Positions 1 through 7,567 of a stretch of 33,650 nucleotides of DNA are shown here, one piece after another. A program made the position numbers and the translations under genes. The notes below the pieces were generated by a model. That model saw nothing but the letters and a program-made list of their open reading frames with translations. It was not told the DNA's origin and did not search any database. Position 1 is the first letter of the stretch, and each line of letters opens with the position of its first letter. This stretch comes from Gemmatimonadaceae bacterium (GTDB taxonomy: Bacteria > Gemmatimonadota > Gemmatimonadetes > Gemmatimonadales > Gemmatimonadaceae): the NCBI GenBank assembly GCA_025928185.1, contig JAICKA010000020.1, positions 1 to 33,650 of the forward strand. Direction: 5' to 3'.

Positions 1-1762
1 CGGGCAGCTGAACGGCGAACGCCATCACGCCCTTGTCCTCGGTGGGAATGAAGGCGGTCGGAATCGAGCGCCAGAGCACGCCGGCGAGCACCAGCACCAC
101 CGCGAACGCGCCGAGCCACGCCGCCGGACGGCGAAGCACGGAGCCCACCGCGCCGGTGTAGCCGCGCGTGGCGCGCGCCATCATCCGGTTGAACCAGCCG
201 AAGAAGCCGCTGGTGTGCGCTTCGTTTGACTCGGTGAGCAGCAGCGCGCACAGTGCGGGTGTGAGCGTGAGCGCAACGATGCCCGACAGCACGACCGCGA
301 TGACGATCGTGACCGCGAACTGCTTGAAGAACGCGCCCGTCACGCCGCCGATGAACGCGACGGGCACGAAGACGGAGCAGAGCACCAGCACGATGGCGAT
401 CAAGGCGCTGGCGACCTGACGGATGGCATGGTCGGCCGCGACGCGCGGCGGCAGCTTCTCCGTCGCCATGATGCGTTCGACGTTCTCGATCACCACGATC
501 GCATCGTCGACGACGATGCCGATCGCCAGCACGAGGCCGAACAACGTCAGCACGTTGATCGACATTCCGAACGCGAGCAGCCCGAGGAACGTGCCGATGA
601 CGCTCACCGGTATGGCGAGCATCGGAATCAGCGTCGCACGCCAGCTCTGGAGAAACAGGAAGACGACGAGTGTCACCAGGATCATGGCCTCGAACAACGT
701 GATCGCCACTTCCTTGATCGATGCGCTGACGAACGGCGTCGTGTCGAACGGCACGAGATAGCGCACGCCGGCGGGGAAGCCCTTCTGCAACTGGTCCATG
801 CGCGTCACGACCGCCTGCTTGACCGCGAGCGCGTTTGCACCCGGACGCGAATACAGCAGCAGCAGCGCCGTGGGCTGGCCGTTCAGTCGCCCGATCAGGT
901 CGTAGCTCTGCGCGCCGAGCATGGCCTGGCCGATATCGCCGAAGCGCACGAGCGAACCGTCCGGTCGCGCGCGCACGACGATGCTGTCGAATTGCGCGGG
1001 CGATTGCAGTCGGCCGATGGTGGTGATCGGCAGGGTGAGCTGCGTGCCTGGCGGCGAGGGCTCCGCCCCAAGGCGACCCGCTGGATTCGTTGCGTTCTGC
1101 TCGCGCACGGCCGCGGTCACGTCGCTCACGGTGATCCCGAGCTGCGCCATCTTGTCGGGATCGAGCTGCAGGCGCATCGAGAAATCGCGATTCGGGAACG
1201 GCGTCGCGTCGCCCACGCCGGGCACGCGCTTCAGCTCGTCCACGATGTACAGCTTCATGTAATTCGCGAGATACGTCGCGTCGTACCGCGTATCCGTCGA
1301 CTGCAGCGCAACGATCGCGAGAATGTCCGTGTTCGCCTTCGTGATCGTCACGCCGTTGGTGCGCACCGCTTCGGGTAGTTGTGGCTCGGCCAGCTTGACG
1401 GCGTTCTGTACGTCGACCGCCGCGAGATCCTGGTTGCGCGACACGTCGAACGTGACGGTGATGTTCGTCGTGCCGTCGCTCGCGTTTGACGACGAGTAGT
1501 AGAGCATCCCCTGCAAGCCGGCGAGTTGCTCCTCGATCGGCGCGGCGACGGCCTGGGCGGCATCCTCGGCGGATGCGCCGGGGTAATTCGTCGTGATGCG
1601 GACCGCCGGCGGCGTGATCTGTGGATAGCGCGCGACCGGAAGCAGCTGGATCGCGAACAAGCCGAGCAGCGTGATGACGATCGAGATCACCGCCGCCATC
1701 ACGGGGCGGCGAATGAAGAAGTAGCGAATCTCCGGTTCGCCGTCCCGAGTCGGCGTACTCAT
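1..1762 (-). CDS. RND multidrug efflux permease (AcrB/MexB-like, HAE-1), C-terminus cut by the window edge
   Basis: Inner-membrane proton/drug antiporter subunit of a tripartite RND pump. About 587 N-terminal residues are visible; the family is usually 1,030-1,060 residues, so a bit over half is present. Reading from ATG at 1762 gives a short cytoplasmic start, then FFIRRPVMAAVISIVI entering TM1 and LPVARYPQITPP, the classic HAE-1 opening. A periplasmic porter domain follows. TM4 contains GIVVDDAIVVIENVE; the paired aspartates fall near residues 419-420 and match the proton-relay pair of AcrB (D407/D408). The ATG overlaps the stop of the adaptor gene as ATGA, so the two are probably translationally coupled. 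No clear Shine-Dalgarno precedes it. Substrate cannot be told. An outer-membrane channel gene may lie beyond the left edge. Confidence 0.95.
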   Translation of the reverse strand, partial: MSTPTRDGEPEIRYFFIRRPVMAAVISIVITLLGLFAIQLLPVARYPQITPPAVRITTNYPGASAEDAAQAVAAPIEEQLAGLQGMLYYSSSNASDGTTNITVTFDVSRNQDLAAVDVQNAVKLAEPQLPEAVRTNGVTITKANTDILAIVALQSTDTRYDATYLANYMKLYIVDELKRVPGVGDATPFPNRDFSMRLQLDPDKMAQLGITVSDVTAAVREQNATNPAGRLGAEPSPPGTQLTLPITTIGRLQSPAQFDSIVVRARPDGSLVRFGDIGQAMLGAQSYDLIGRLNGQPTALLLLYSRPGANALAVKQAVVTRMDQLQKGFPAGVRYLVPFDTTPFVSASIKEVAITLFEAMILVTLVVFLFLQSWRATLIPMLAIPVSVIGTFLGLLAFGMSINVLTLFGLVLAIGIVVDDAIVVIENVERIMATEKLPPRVAADHAIRQVASALIAIVLVLCSVFVPVAFIGGVTGAFFKQFAVTIVIAVVLSGIVALTLTPALCALLLTESNEAHTSGFFGWFNRMMARATRGYTGAVGSVLRRPAAWLGAFAVVLVLAGVLWRSIPTAFIPTEDKGVMAFAVQLP

Positions 1763-2853
1763 GGCGCGGCGGGTGTCGGCTTGACGACGCGACCCGGCGC
1801 AACCTTCTGCACGCCGTCGACGATCACGCGATCGCCGGCGACGAGCCCGGAGTCGATCAACCAGAGATTGCCGCTCCACGGCCCGGGCTTCACGTCACGC
1901 GCCACGACCGTATCGCCGGCGCCGACGAGATACACGAACTGCCGTCCGAGTCCCTGCTGCACGGCGCGCTGCGGCACGGCGAGCGCGCTTGGCCGCGCGA
2001 AGCCTTCGAGACGCACTCGGACGAACTGGCCCGGCAGCAGGCGGTGATCAGGATTCTGGAATAAGGCTCGGAATTCCTGCGTGCCGCTCGCCGAATCCAG
2101 CGACGGCGCCATGAAGTTGAGATGTCCGGTTCGCGGCAGCACCGTGCCATCGGGAAGCACGACGCGAATCGCCGGTCCGCTGCCGCCTGGCTGCAGCAAC
2201 TGGCGCGCGTGCGGATCCTGCTGCCAGGCGAGCAACTGTTGCGACGACGGATGGAAGGTGACGTACACCGGGTCCAGCTCATCGATCGTCGTCAACAGAT
2301 CGGCGGGTCCGGTGACGCGTGCGCCGAGATCGAGTCGCGCACGGCCGACGAGGCCGGCGATTTCGGCCCGGATCACCGTGTCGTCCAGATCCTTCTTTGC
2401 TTCGTCGAGCTGCGCCTGCGACAGCTCCAGCTCCGAGCGCGCGTTGTCGACGTCCTGCTGTGCGACGGCGTGTTGCGGCAACAGCGGCTCGAGGCGGGCC
2501 AACGTTCGCTTCGCATTGTTGTAGCGCGCGAGCGTCGTGCGATACGCCGCTTCGTAGCGCACCGTGTCGAGGCGGTAGAGCACCTGCCCCTTCTGCACGA
2601 CGCTGCCTTCGGTGAACGGACGGTCGACGATGATGCCATCGACGCGCGATCGAACCTCGACGCGGCGAAAGGGCTGTACCTGGCCGGCGAACTCGTACGC
2701 TTCGGCCACGCGAGCCGGCGCAACCGTGACGACGCCGACGGGAGTCGGCGGCATCGTGAACGCCTGCGCGCCAGGCGGCGTACTCTTGCCGCAACCGGCG
2801 GCGATGACGAACAGCGCGGCGGCGGCCGCGGGGTGGGTATTCAGAATACTCAT
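1759..2853 (-). CDS. RND efflux periplasmic adaptor (membrane fusion protein), lipoprotein
   Basis: Periplasmic adaptor linking the RND permease to an outer-membrane channel. The reading frame is open further upstream, but ATG at 2853 gives a lipoprotein signal: a hydrophobic stretch ending IAAGCGKS, with the lipobox Cys near residue 22. The 364-residue length fits the AcrA/MexA family. Visible parts are the first lipoyl half (VEVRSRVDGIIVDRPFTEGS), a helical hairpin (LARLEPLLPQHAVAQQDVDNAR), the second lipoyl half (DTVIRAEIAGLVGRARLDLG) and a beta-barrel region with LLPGQFVRVRLEG. The stop overlaps the permease start by 4 bp, making a clear two-gene operon. It is transcribed divergently from the SPW-repeat gene; a 17-bp dyad at 2891-2907 lies between them. 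Confidence 0.95.
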   Translation of the reverse strand: MSILNTHPAAAAALFVIAAGCGKSTPPGAQAFTMPPTPVGVVTVAPARVAEAYEFAGQVQPFRRVEVRSRVDGIIVDRPFTEGSVVQKGQVLYRLDTVRYEAAYRTTLARYNNAKRTLARLEPLLPQHAVAQQDVDNARSELELSQAQLDEAKKDLDDTVIRAEIAGLVGRARLDLGARVTGPADLLTTIDELDPVYVTFHPSSQQLLAWQQDPHARQLLQPGGSGPAIRVVLPDGTVLPRTGHLNFMAPSLDSASGTQEFRALFQNPDHRLLPGQFVRVRLEGFARPSALAVPQRAVQQGLGRQFVYLVGAGDTVVARDVKPGPWSGNLWLIDSGLVAGDRVIVDGVQKVAPGRVVKPTPAAP

Positions 2854-2890
2854 ACGATGGGAGACCTGCGAGCGAACGGGAGAGCGGGCG

Positions 2891-2907
2891 GTGAGAGCAA
2901 ATCTCAC
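2891..2907. promoter_or_regulatory. Perfect dyad in the divergent region of the efflux operon
   Basis: GTGAGA (2891-2896) and TCTCAC (2902-2907) are perfect inverted arms around GCAAA. The dyad sits 38 bp upstream of the adaptor ATG, within the 175-bp gap between the efflux operon and the divergent SPW gene. Size and position suit a dimeric repressor such as a TetR or MarR protein, but no regulator gene is adjacent, so the operator role is inferred. Confidence 0.4.
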
Positions 2908-3028
2908 TCGGCGTGCAAGAGCCCGGCGCCACAATGCACTTCCGGTCTGACCTTTGCTGCGATGTAAGGAGTGCATGGAGGCAAACGCACCGACACTGGT
3001 GCACGCCGCAGAAGCAGGGAGGTGCTTC

Positions 3029-3421
3029 ATGACACATGCTGCCCATACGGAGCAATTTCATCCACACTCGCACGCCGGCCAGCGCCGGCTCGCCAGCGGT
3101 CTGAACTTCCTCGTCGCGATCTATCTGATCATTTCCGGATGGGTCGACGGCATCACCTCGGGGAACACCGCGAACGCCATCATTCTGGGGATTGTCGTCG
3201 CCATTCTCGCGGCCACGCGCTTCAGCGGCGCCACGAGGCCGTGGGCGAGCTGGGTCGACGCAATCATCGGCGTGTGGCTCATCATCTCGCCGTGGGTCTA
3301 CGGCTTTGCCGGCCAGAACTTCATGTGGAACTACATCATCGTCGGCATCATCATGGTCGTGCTCAGCGTCTGGAGCGCAACCGCTTCGGAAACGAGCGGC
3401 ACGACTACGACCCAGCCATAA
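3029..3421 (+). CDS. SPW-repeat small membrane protein
   Basis: A 130-residue integral membrane protein with two copies of the SPW repeat: IISGWVDG near residues 35-41 and IISPWVYGF near 85-93. In this family each repeat contributes a pair of transmembrane helices, and four hydrophobic segments are visible. The molecular function of SPW proteins is unknown. The start was set at ATG 3029 because GGGAGG lies 6 nt before it; an upstream ATG at 2954 would add 25 hydrophilic residues without a good ribosome site. The N-terminus is His-rich (HTEQFHPHSH). The gene is divergent from the efflux operon and convergent with the kinase gene, so it is probably monocistronic. Confidence 0.85.
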   Translation: MTHAAHTEQFHPHSHAGQRRLASGLNFLVAIYLIISGWVDGITSGNTANAIILGIVVAILAATRFSGATRPWASWVDAIIGVWLIISPWVYGFAGQNFMWNYIIVGIIMVVLSVWSATASETSGTTTTQP

Positions 3422-3432
3422 TCCTCGACGAG

Positions 3433-3458
3433 CCGCCAGGCGCTGCGGCGCCTGGCGG
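3433..3458. terminator. Bidirectional terminator-like hairpin
   Basis: A perfect 11-bp stem: CCGCCAGGCGC (3433-3443) pairs with GCGCCTGGCGG (3448-3458) across the loop TGCG. It fills the 54-bp gap between the convergent SPW and kinase genes. There is no strong T-run on either side, so intrinsic termination is plausible but not certain. Confidence 0.6.
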
Positions 3459-3475
3459 GTTCAATTGGGCTCGCC

Positions 3476-5431
3476 TCAGTCCCCGACGGCCGAAGCGCGC
3501 TCGAGTCGGAGGGTGAACGTCGACCCCTCGCCTTCGACGCTCTCGACGCTGATATCGCCGGCCATGCCGCGCGCCAGATCGCGGCTGATCGCCAGGCCCA
3601 GGCCAACGCCGTCGCGGGTTCGGGTGTAGTGCGCGTTGATCTGCACGAACGGATCAAAGATCGCCTGCAGCTTCCCGGCGGCAATGCCGATCCCAGTGTC
3701 GCGCACGCGCACCAGCACGGGATTGTCACCCTCCACATCGACCGCGATCGCGCCGCCGCGCTCGGTGAACTTGAGCGCGTTCGTCAACAGGTTGAGCAGA
3801 ATCTGCTGCAGTTTCTCCGCGTCCGCGCGGACGATGAGCTGCGGTGCGCAACCCGAGTACTGGTACTGCAGTCCCTTGGCGCGGAGCTGCGGTTGCAGCA
3901 GCGCCTCCGATGACCGGATCACCTCGTCCAGCGCGACGTTGGTGACATCGTATCGAACGTTGCCGCTCTCGATGCGGGCGTAGTTCAACACCTGGTTGAT
4001 CAGCCCGAGCAGCACCTGCTGGCTTCGCTGAATGCGCTCGAGTGCCTCGCGCTGTTCCGGCGACACGGTGCCGTGAATGCCGAGCTCCATGAGCTCCGCA
4101 TAACCGCCGATCGCATTGAGCGGCGTGCGCAGCTCGTGACTCATCACCGCGAGGAAATCGCTCTTGGCGCGATTCGCCTGCTCGGCAAGCAGCCGTGCGC
4201 GGTCCGCCTCGATGCGGGCGCGTTCGGCATCGGCGCGCGCTGCACGCTCACGCTCGAGCGCCAGCTCGCGCTCCAGCGTCGCCTGTCGCTGTTCGGTCAC
4301 GTCGCGCGAAAAGCAGCGCGTGTGCTGGAACCTGCCCTCGCGCCACCGCACGTTCGAGCTGACGATGACGTGCCGAATCGAGCCGTCCTTGCAGCGCAGC
4401 CGCGCTTCGTAGCTCCGGAGCGTCTCGCCACGGCCGAGCCGCGCGAGCATGTCGTTGATCACGGGCCGATCGGCGTGAATTTCGGCGATGTTCCGGCCGA
4501 TGTATTCCTCAGCCGTGTACCCGAGCATGTTCAGCTCGGCCGCGTTCGCCCACTGGATGGTGCCGTCCGCCGCGACGAGATGGATTCCCTCAACGGCGTT
4601 CTCGAGCACGTCGCGCAGATCCTCCTCGCGCTCCTGCACGGCGATGAGCGTTTCGCGAAGCCGCTGCTCGAGCAGCTCCCGCTGCACGATTTCCGATTCC
4701 AGCGCGCGCGAGCGCTGCTGGAGCAGGCTGATCTCGACGAGCCGCGATTCGTCGCCGTCGTTCACGTACGACTCGGCCGGCGCGACATGCGAGTGCTGCC
4801 CGCAGATCCGCCGGAACAGATCGGCGTCGGAGGCGCGATAGAAGTTCCCCATCGCGTAGGCGCAGAGCAGCGAGAAGTGGTAGCGGTTCGACAATTCGTT
4901 CCACAGCTCCTCGAGCTGGATCGCGCCTTCGGTGTTGCCGTCCTTCCACAGCAGATCGACCATCTCGCCGTACGCACGCACCAACGCTGCGCGGTTCGTC
5001 CGCGATGTGCGGGTGAAGACGCGCGACATCGTGCGGTGGAAGCGCTCTCGATCCGGCACCCCACCGCTCATGAAGCGATCGAGGCAGTTTCTCGCATCGA
5101 GCAGGAGCAGCAGGCCGTCGCGTCGCGCGGGCCCGACTTTCACGCCCGCGCCGCGCAGTCCGCTCACGAATGCCGCACGATGGTTTGGCGTCGCGATGAC
5201 GACGCAGGGCTCGCGGCGACGAATCCCGTCGGCGAGAAACTCCGTGACGACCGACGACAGGAACGACTCGCTGTCGTAGAACTGAACGGCGTGATTGTGC
5301 CCATGCCCGTGGGCGTGAGTAGTGGCGCCGCTATCGGCTGCGCCGTGCTCGCCGGCATGGTGCGACTTCGTCCCGGATTCTTCGTGTTGTACCAGCGACG
5401 GACCAAAATTCTGGTTCGTGTTCGAGCGCAT
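3476..5431 (-). CDS. MEDS-PAS sensor histidine kinase with His-rich N-terminus
   Basis: A soluble 651-residue histidine kinase with no predicted membrane segment. Order: a His-rich leader (eight His between residues 24 and 47, including HAHGHGHNH); a MEDS domain at about 46-205 (starts HAVQFYDSESFL, contains RAYGEMVDLLW and ELWNEL), the sensory module of methanogen/methylotroph regulators such as DcmR; a coiled coil at 230-275; a PAS domain at 275-380 (ENAVEGIHLVAADG); a second coiled coil; HisKA at 422-490 with phospho-acceptor His432 in SHELRTPLNA; and HATPase_c at 535-645 with N-box NLLTNALKF and G-boxes DTGIGI and GVGLGLAI. ATG at 5431 has GGAGG 6 nt upstream. No response regulator is adjacent, so this is an orphan kinase. 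The ligand is unknown; the His cluster could bind metal. Confidence 0.93.
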   Translation of the reverse strand: MRSNTNQNFGPSLVQHEESGTKSHHAGEHGAADSGATTHAHGHGHNHAVQFYDSESFLSSVVTEFLADGIRRREPCVVIATPNHRAAFVSGLRGAGVKVGPARRDGLLLLLDARNCLDRFMSGGVPDRERFHRTMSRVFTRTSRTNRAALVRAYGEMVDLLWKDGNTEGAIQLEELWNELSNRYHFSLLCAYAMGNFYRASDADLFRRICGQHSHVAPAESYVNDGDESRLVEISLLQQRSRALESEIVQRELLEQRLRETLIAVQEREEDLRDVLENAVEGIHLVAADGTIQWANAAELNMLGYTAEEYIGRNIAEIHADRPVINDMLARLGRGETLRSYEARLRCKDGSIRHVIVSSNVRWREGRFQHTRCFSRDVTEQRQATLERELALERERAARADAERARIEADRARLLAEQANRAKSDFLAVMSHELRTPLNAIGGYAELMELGIHGTVSPEQREALERIQRSQQVLLGLINQVLNYARIESGNVRYDVTNVALDEVIRSSEALLQPQLRAKGLQYQYSGCAPQLIVRADAEKLQQILLNLLTNALKFTERGGAIAVDVEGDNPVLVRVRDTGIGIAAGKLQAIFDPFVQINAHYTRTRDGVGLGLAISRDLARGMAGDISVESVEGEGSTFTLRLERASAVGD

Positions 5432-5544
5432 GATCGGCCTCCATTGGCCTCTCGGGCAGGGCGCCGCCGTTCGGCTGCGATGCGGCTCCGGGGTCGGTGG
5501 GAAAAGACCCTAACGGGGACGACGATGCAAGATTGACACCTTTG

Positions 5545-5689
5545 CCCTCGTCCATGGTCCACGGTTGTCGCGCGGGGTGAGTCTGGCGCGCCGAATTGGG
5601 TTGGACTGAATCGGGGACGCGGACGAGGGCTGAAGCTGGCGGACGAGGCACGGACTGCCGGCCATTGGCGCACCGAGTCTCTCGCGCCA
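5545..5689 (-). repeat. Dispersed element, copy 1 (inverted relative to copy 2)
   Basis: Read on the minus strand this is clearly related to 6143-6278. The best-conserved block is GGCGCGCCAGACTCACCCC followed by GCGCGACAA; copy 2 differs there by one base. Both copies also share a block reading GTCCGCGTCCCC or ATCCGCGTCCCC and end in GGACGAGGG. The outer parts have diverged. It has no coding potential and is probably an old duplicated intergenic element. Confidence 0.6.
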
Positions 5690-5803
5690 CACGCCAAAAG
5701 CATTTGGTTTTTGATTCGTTCGATCCGTCGCCTCCGTTTCATTCGTGTTCAAACCTGTTGTGGCCGGGTCGGCATCATTACTTCGGAGAGAGTCGCGAAG
5801 CGT

Positions 5804-5985
5804 CGGAGAACGGCGGAGAGAACTTCAATTCTTAGGGGTTGAGAAGCCAACGCCGACAATGATTGCACTTCCGAGAACGCGCCGAGAATCTCGAGGTCCG
5901 TGTGCGCTGCGGTCGTTCATCATGCATCAACACCTCCGGCAACGCCCCTCCGCGCCTGTCCGCAGTTCTCCGCAGTTCTCCGCAG
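5804..5985. repeat. Short tandem repeat CGCAGTTCTC with an inverted partner
   Basis: Two and a half direct copies of CGCAGTTCTC lie at 5961-5985. The segment 5804-5824 (CGGAGAACGGCGGAGAGAACT, split here as CGGAGAACGG then CGGAGAGAACT) is close to the reverse complement of that array, so the two could pair across about 140 bp. No gene is involved. Confidence 0.55.
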
Positions 5986-6142
5986 CCCATTTCCTATCCC
6001 TGCGATGTAGCCTGCAGCGCCACCTCTGTGCCGCGACAGCCCATCACACAGCACTCAACAGGGCTGCGGAGTGGCCGGAGGGAACGGACCGGGGAATTGA
6101 TCGAGACACCACCACCACAGAAATCATTTTTTGTTTCTCAGC

Positions 6143-6278
6143 TGGCGCGCGGAGCCCCATGCGCCACACCGAGCAATTCGCGCCTCGTTCGCCAGTTTCC
6201 GCACAATCCGCGTCCCCAACTCAGTACAACCGGATTCGGCGCGCCACACTCACCCCGCGCGACAATGACGGACGAGGG
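6143..6278 (+). repeat. Dispersed element, copy 2
   Basis: Plus-strand partner of the element at 5545-5689, ending 11 bp before the stop of the convergently oriented antiporter gene. The core GGCGCGCCACACTCACCCC is followed by GCGCGACAA. Similarity extends in pieces over about 135 bp, including TCCGCGTCCCC and GGACGAGGG. Confidence 0.6.
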
Positions 6279-6288
6279 ACGACGGATC

Positions 6289-7494
6289 TTACTCCCCCGG
6301 CCCCGCGCCCACCGAGGCCAGCGGCCGAACCAGTGCCGGCATTGTCAGCCCCTGAAGCAGGAGCGAGATCAGCACCACGCCAAACGTCATGTCGACGAGC
6401 AGCGCACGATGCGGAAAGTCGGCGGGAAGGGCGAGCGCCAGCACCATCGACAGCGCGCCGCGCAATCCGCCCCACGTGAGCAGCGTCGCCCACCTCGACG
6501 AAAAGCGTTCGCTCGTCGATCGAAACAGCGCCAGCACACCGAACACGATCCCGGCGCGCGACAACACGACCGAGACGAACGCGATCAGGATCGGCAGCGT
6601 CGACGCGATCAGGCCCGATGGCCGCACCTCGAAGCCGATCAGCAGGAAGACGATCGAGTTCAGCGCGAAAGCCACGTACTCCCAGAAGACGTCGACGCTC
6701 ACGCGCGTCGTCGGCGACATCGCGACTTCGCGGCCGTAGGTGCCGAGCACGAGACCCGCGGAGACGGTGGCGATCACGCCGGACAGCTGCAGCCGGTCGG
6801 CCGCGACGAACGAGCCGTATGCCGCGACCGTGGTCAGCGTGATCTCGATCATCGGATCGTCGATCCGCTTGGTCAGTCGCGCGATCCCAAACCCCAGCAG
6901 CGTTCCGACGACTGCACCGCCGCAGATCACGGCGAGAAAGCGCAGCACGAGCACGGCCACGCTGGACGAATCGCCCGTCACGTATGCCAGCACCAGCGAC
7001 AGCACGACGATCGACGTGCCGTCGTTGAACAGACTCTCGGCCTCGATCATCGTCGTGAGCCGCGGCGGCACGCCAAGTTGGCGAAACATGCTGACGACGG
7101 CGATCGGATCCGTTGCCGCTACCAGCGCCGCGAACACGAGCGCATACGAGCGGGTGATCTCAGGTGCAACGCCGAACAGATGGAAACCGCCGAGCATGAT
7201 CGCCGCCGTCAGCGCAACCGCGGCCATGACGCCTGGCGCGGCGAGCGTGCTGATGGTGCGCCAGTTCGCGCGCAGCTCGGACACGTGCAGGTTGTACGCG
7301 GCCTCGAACACCAGCCCGGGCAGGAACAGGGCGAACAGCAAGTCCTTCGTGAGATGCGGCGGCTCGATGACGTGCAACGCGCCCACCACGAGCCCGACGA
7401 CCACGAGTGCCACCGTGTACGGCACGTGCACGCGCCGCGCGGCAATCGCGACGAGCGATGCGATCGAGAACAGGATGACGAACGCGGATTCCAT
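6289..7494 (-). CDS. Na+/H+ antiporter, CPA1/NhaP family
   Basis: A 401-residue polytopic membrane protein exchanging Na+ (or K+) for H+. It has about twelve hydrophobic segments from residue 2 on. Family signatures: AATDPIAVVSMFRQLG, with the essential Asp-Pro pair near 129-130; ESLFNDGTSIVVLS at about 153-166; and, near the C-terminus, TWGGLRGALSMVLALALP, a typical CPA1 arginine-containing motif. The start is ATG at 7494; the frame is open for 41 more codons upstream, but those are Arg/Ser-rich and overlap the trehalose gene. It is the last gene of a minus-strand run mscS-otsA-antiporter, 73 bp after otsA, which suggests a role in salt or pH homeostasis. It lacks the long cytosolic tail seen in some CPA1 members. 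Confidence 0.93.
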   Translation of the reverse strand: MESAFVILFSIASLVAIAARRVHVPYTVALVVVGLVVGALHVIEPPHLTKDLLFALFLPGLVFEAAYNLHVSELRANWRTISTLAAPGVMAAVALTAAIMLGGFHLFGVAPEITRSYALVFAALVAATDPIAVVSMFRQLGVPPRLTTMIEAESLFNDGTSIVVLSLVLAYVTGDSSSVAVLVLRFLAVICGGAVVGTLLGFGIARLTKRIDDPMIEITLTTVAAYGSFVAADRLQLSGVIATVSAGLVLGTYGREVAMSPTTRVSVDVFWEYVAFALNSIVFLLIGFEVRPSGLIASTLPILIAFVSVVLSRAGIVFGVLALFRSTSERFSSRWATLLTWGGLRGALSMVLALALPADFPHRALLVDMTFGVVLISLLLQGLTMPALVRPLASVGAGPGE

Positions 7495-7567
7495 GCACCG
7501 GCGGCTCGAGGTGGAAAAAGTCCAGCGGCCCGCGGGCGAATATAGCGGATTGTACTCGGCGCGTTGG

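Larger units (their letters stand above)
5432..6288. other. Gene-free stretch of 857 bp
   Basis: No open frame here has coding character or family resemblance. It separates the kinase start from the antiporter stop, so it must contain the kinase promoter. It holds two degenerate copies of one element in opposite orientation (5545-5689 and 6143-6278), a 10-bp tandem repeat at 5961-5985 and a partly matching inverted copy at 5804-5824. Parts, such as 5695-5860, look less GC-rich than the flanking genes. Confidence 0.6.

Noticed and set aside
4073-5536. A 487-codon plus-strand frame antisense to the MEDS kinase
   Set aside because: No motifs; it mirrors a complete histidine kinase.
5533-5538. 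TTGACA as a plus-strand -35 box
   Set aside because: No matching -10 at the proper distance and no plus-strand gene downstream.
5863-7545. A 560-codon plus-strand frame across the repeat region and the antiporter
   Set aside because: Low-complexity, Arg/Gln/His-rich translation, antisense to a clear CPA1 antiporter; its first part is the intergenic repeat.
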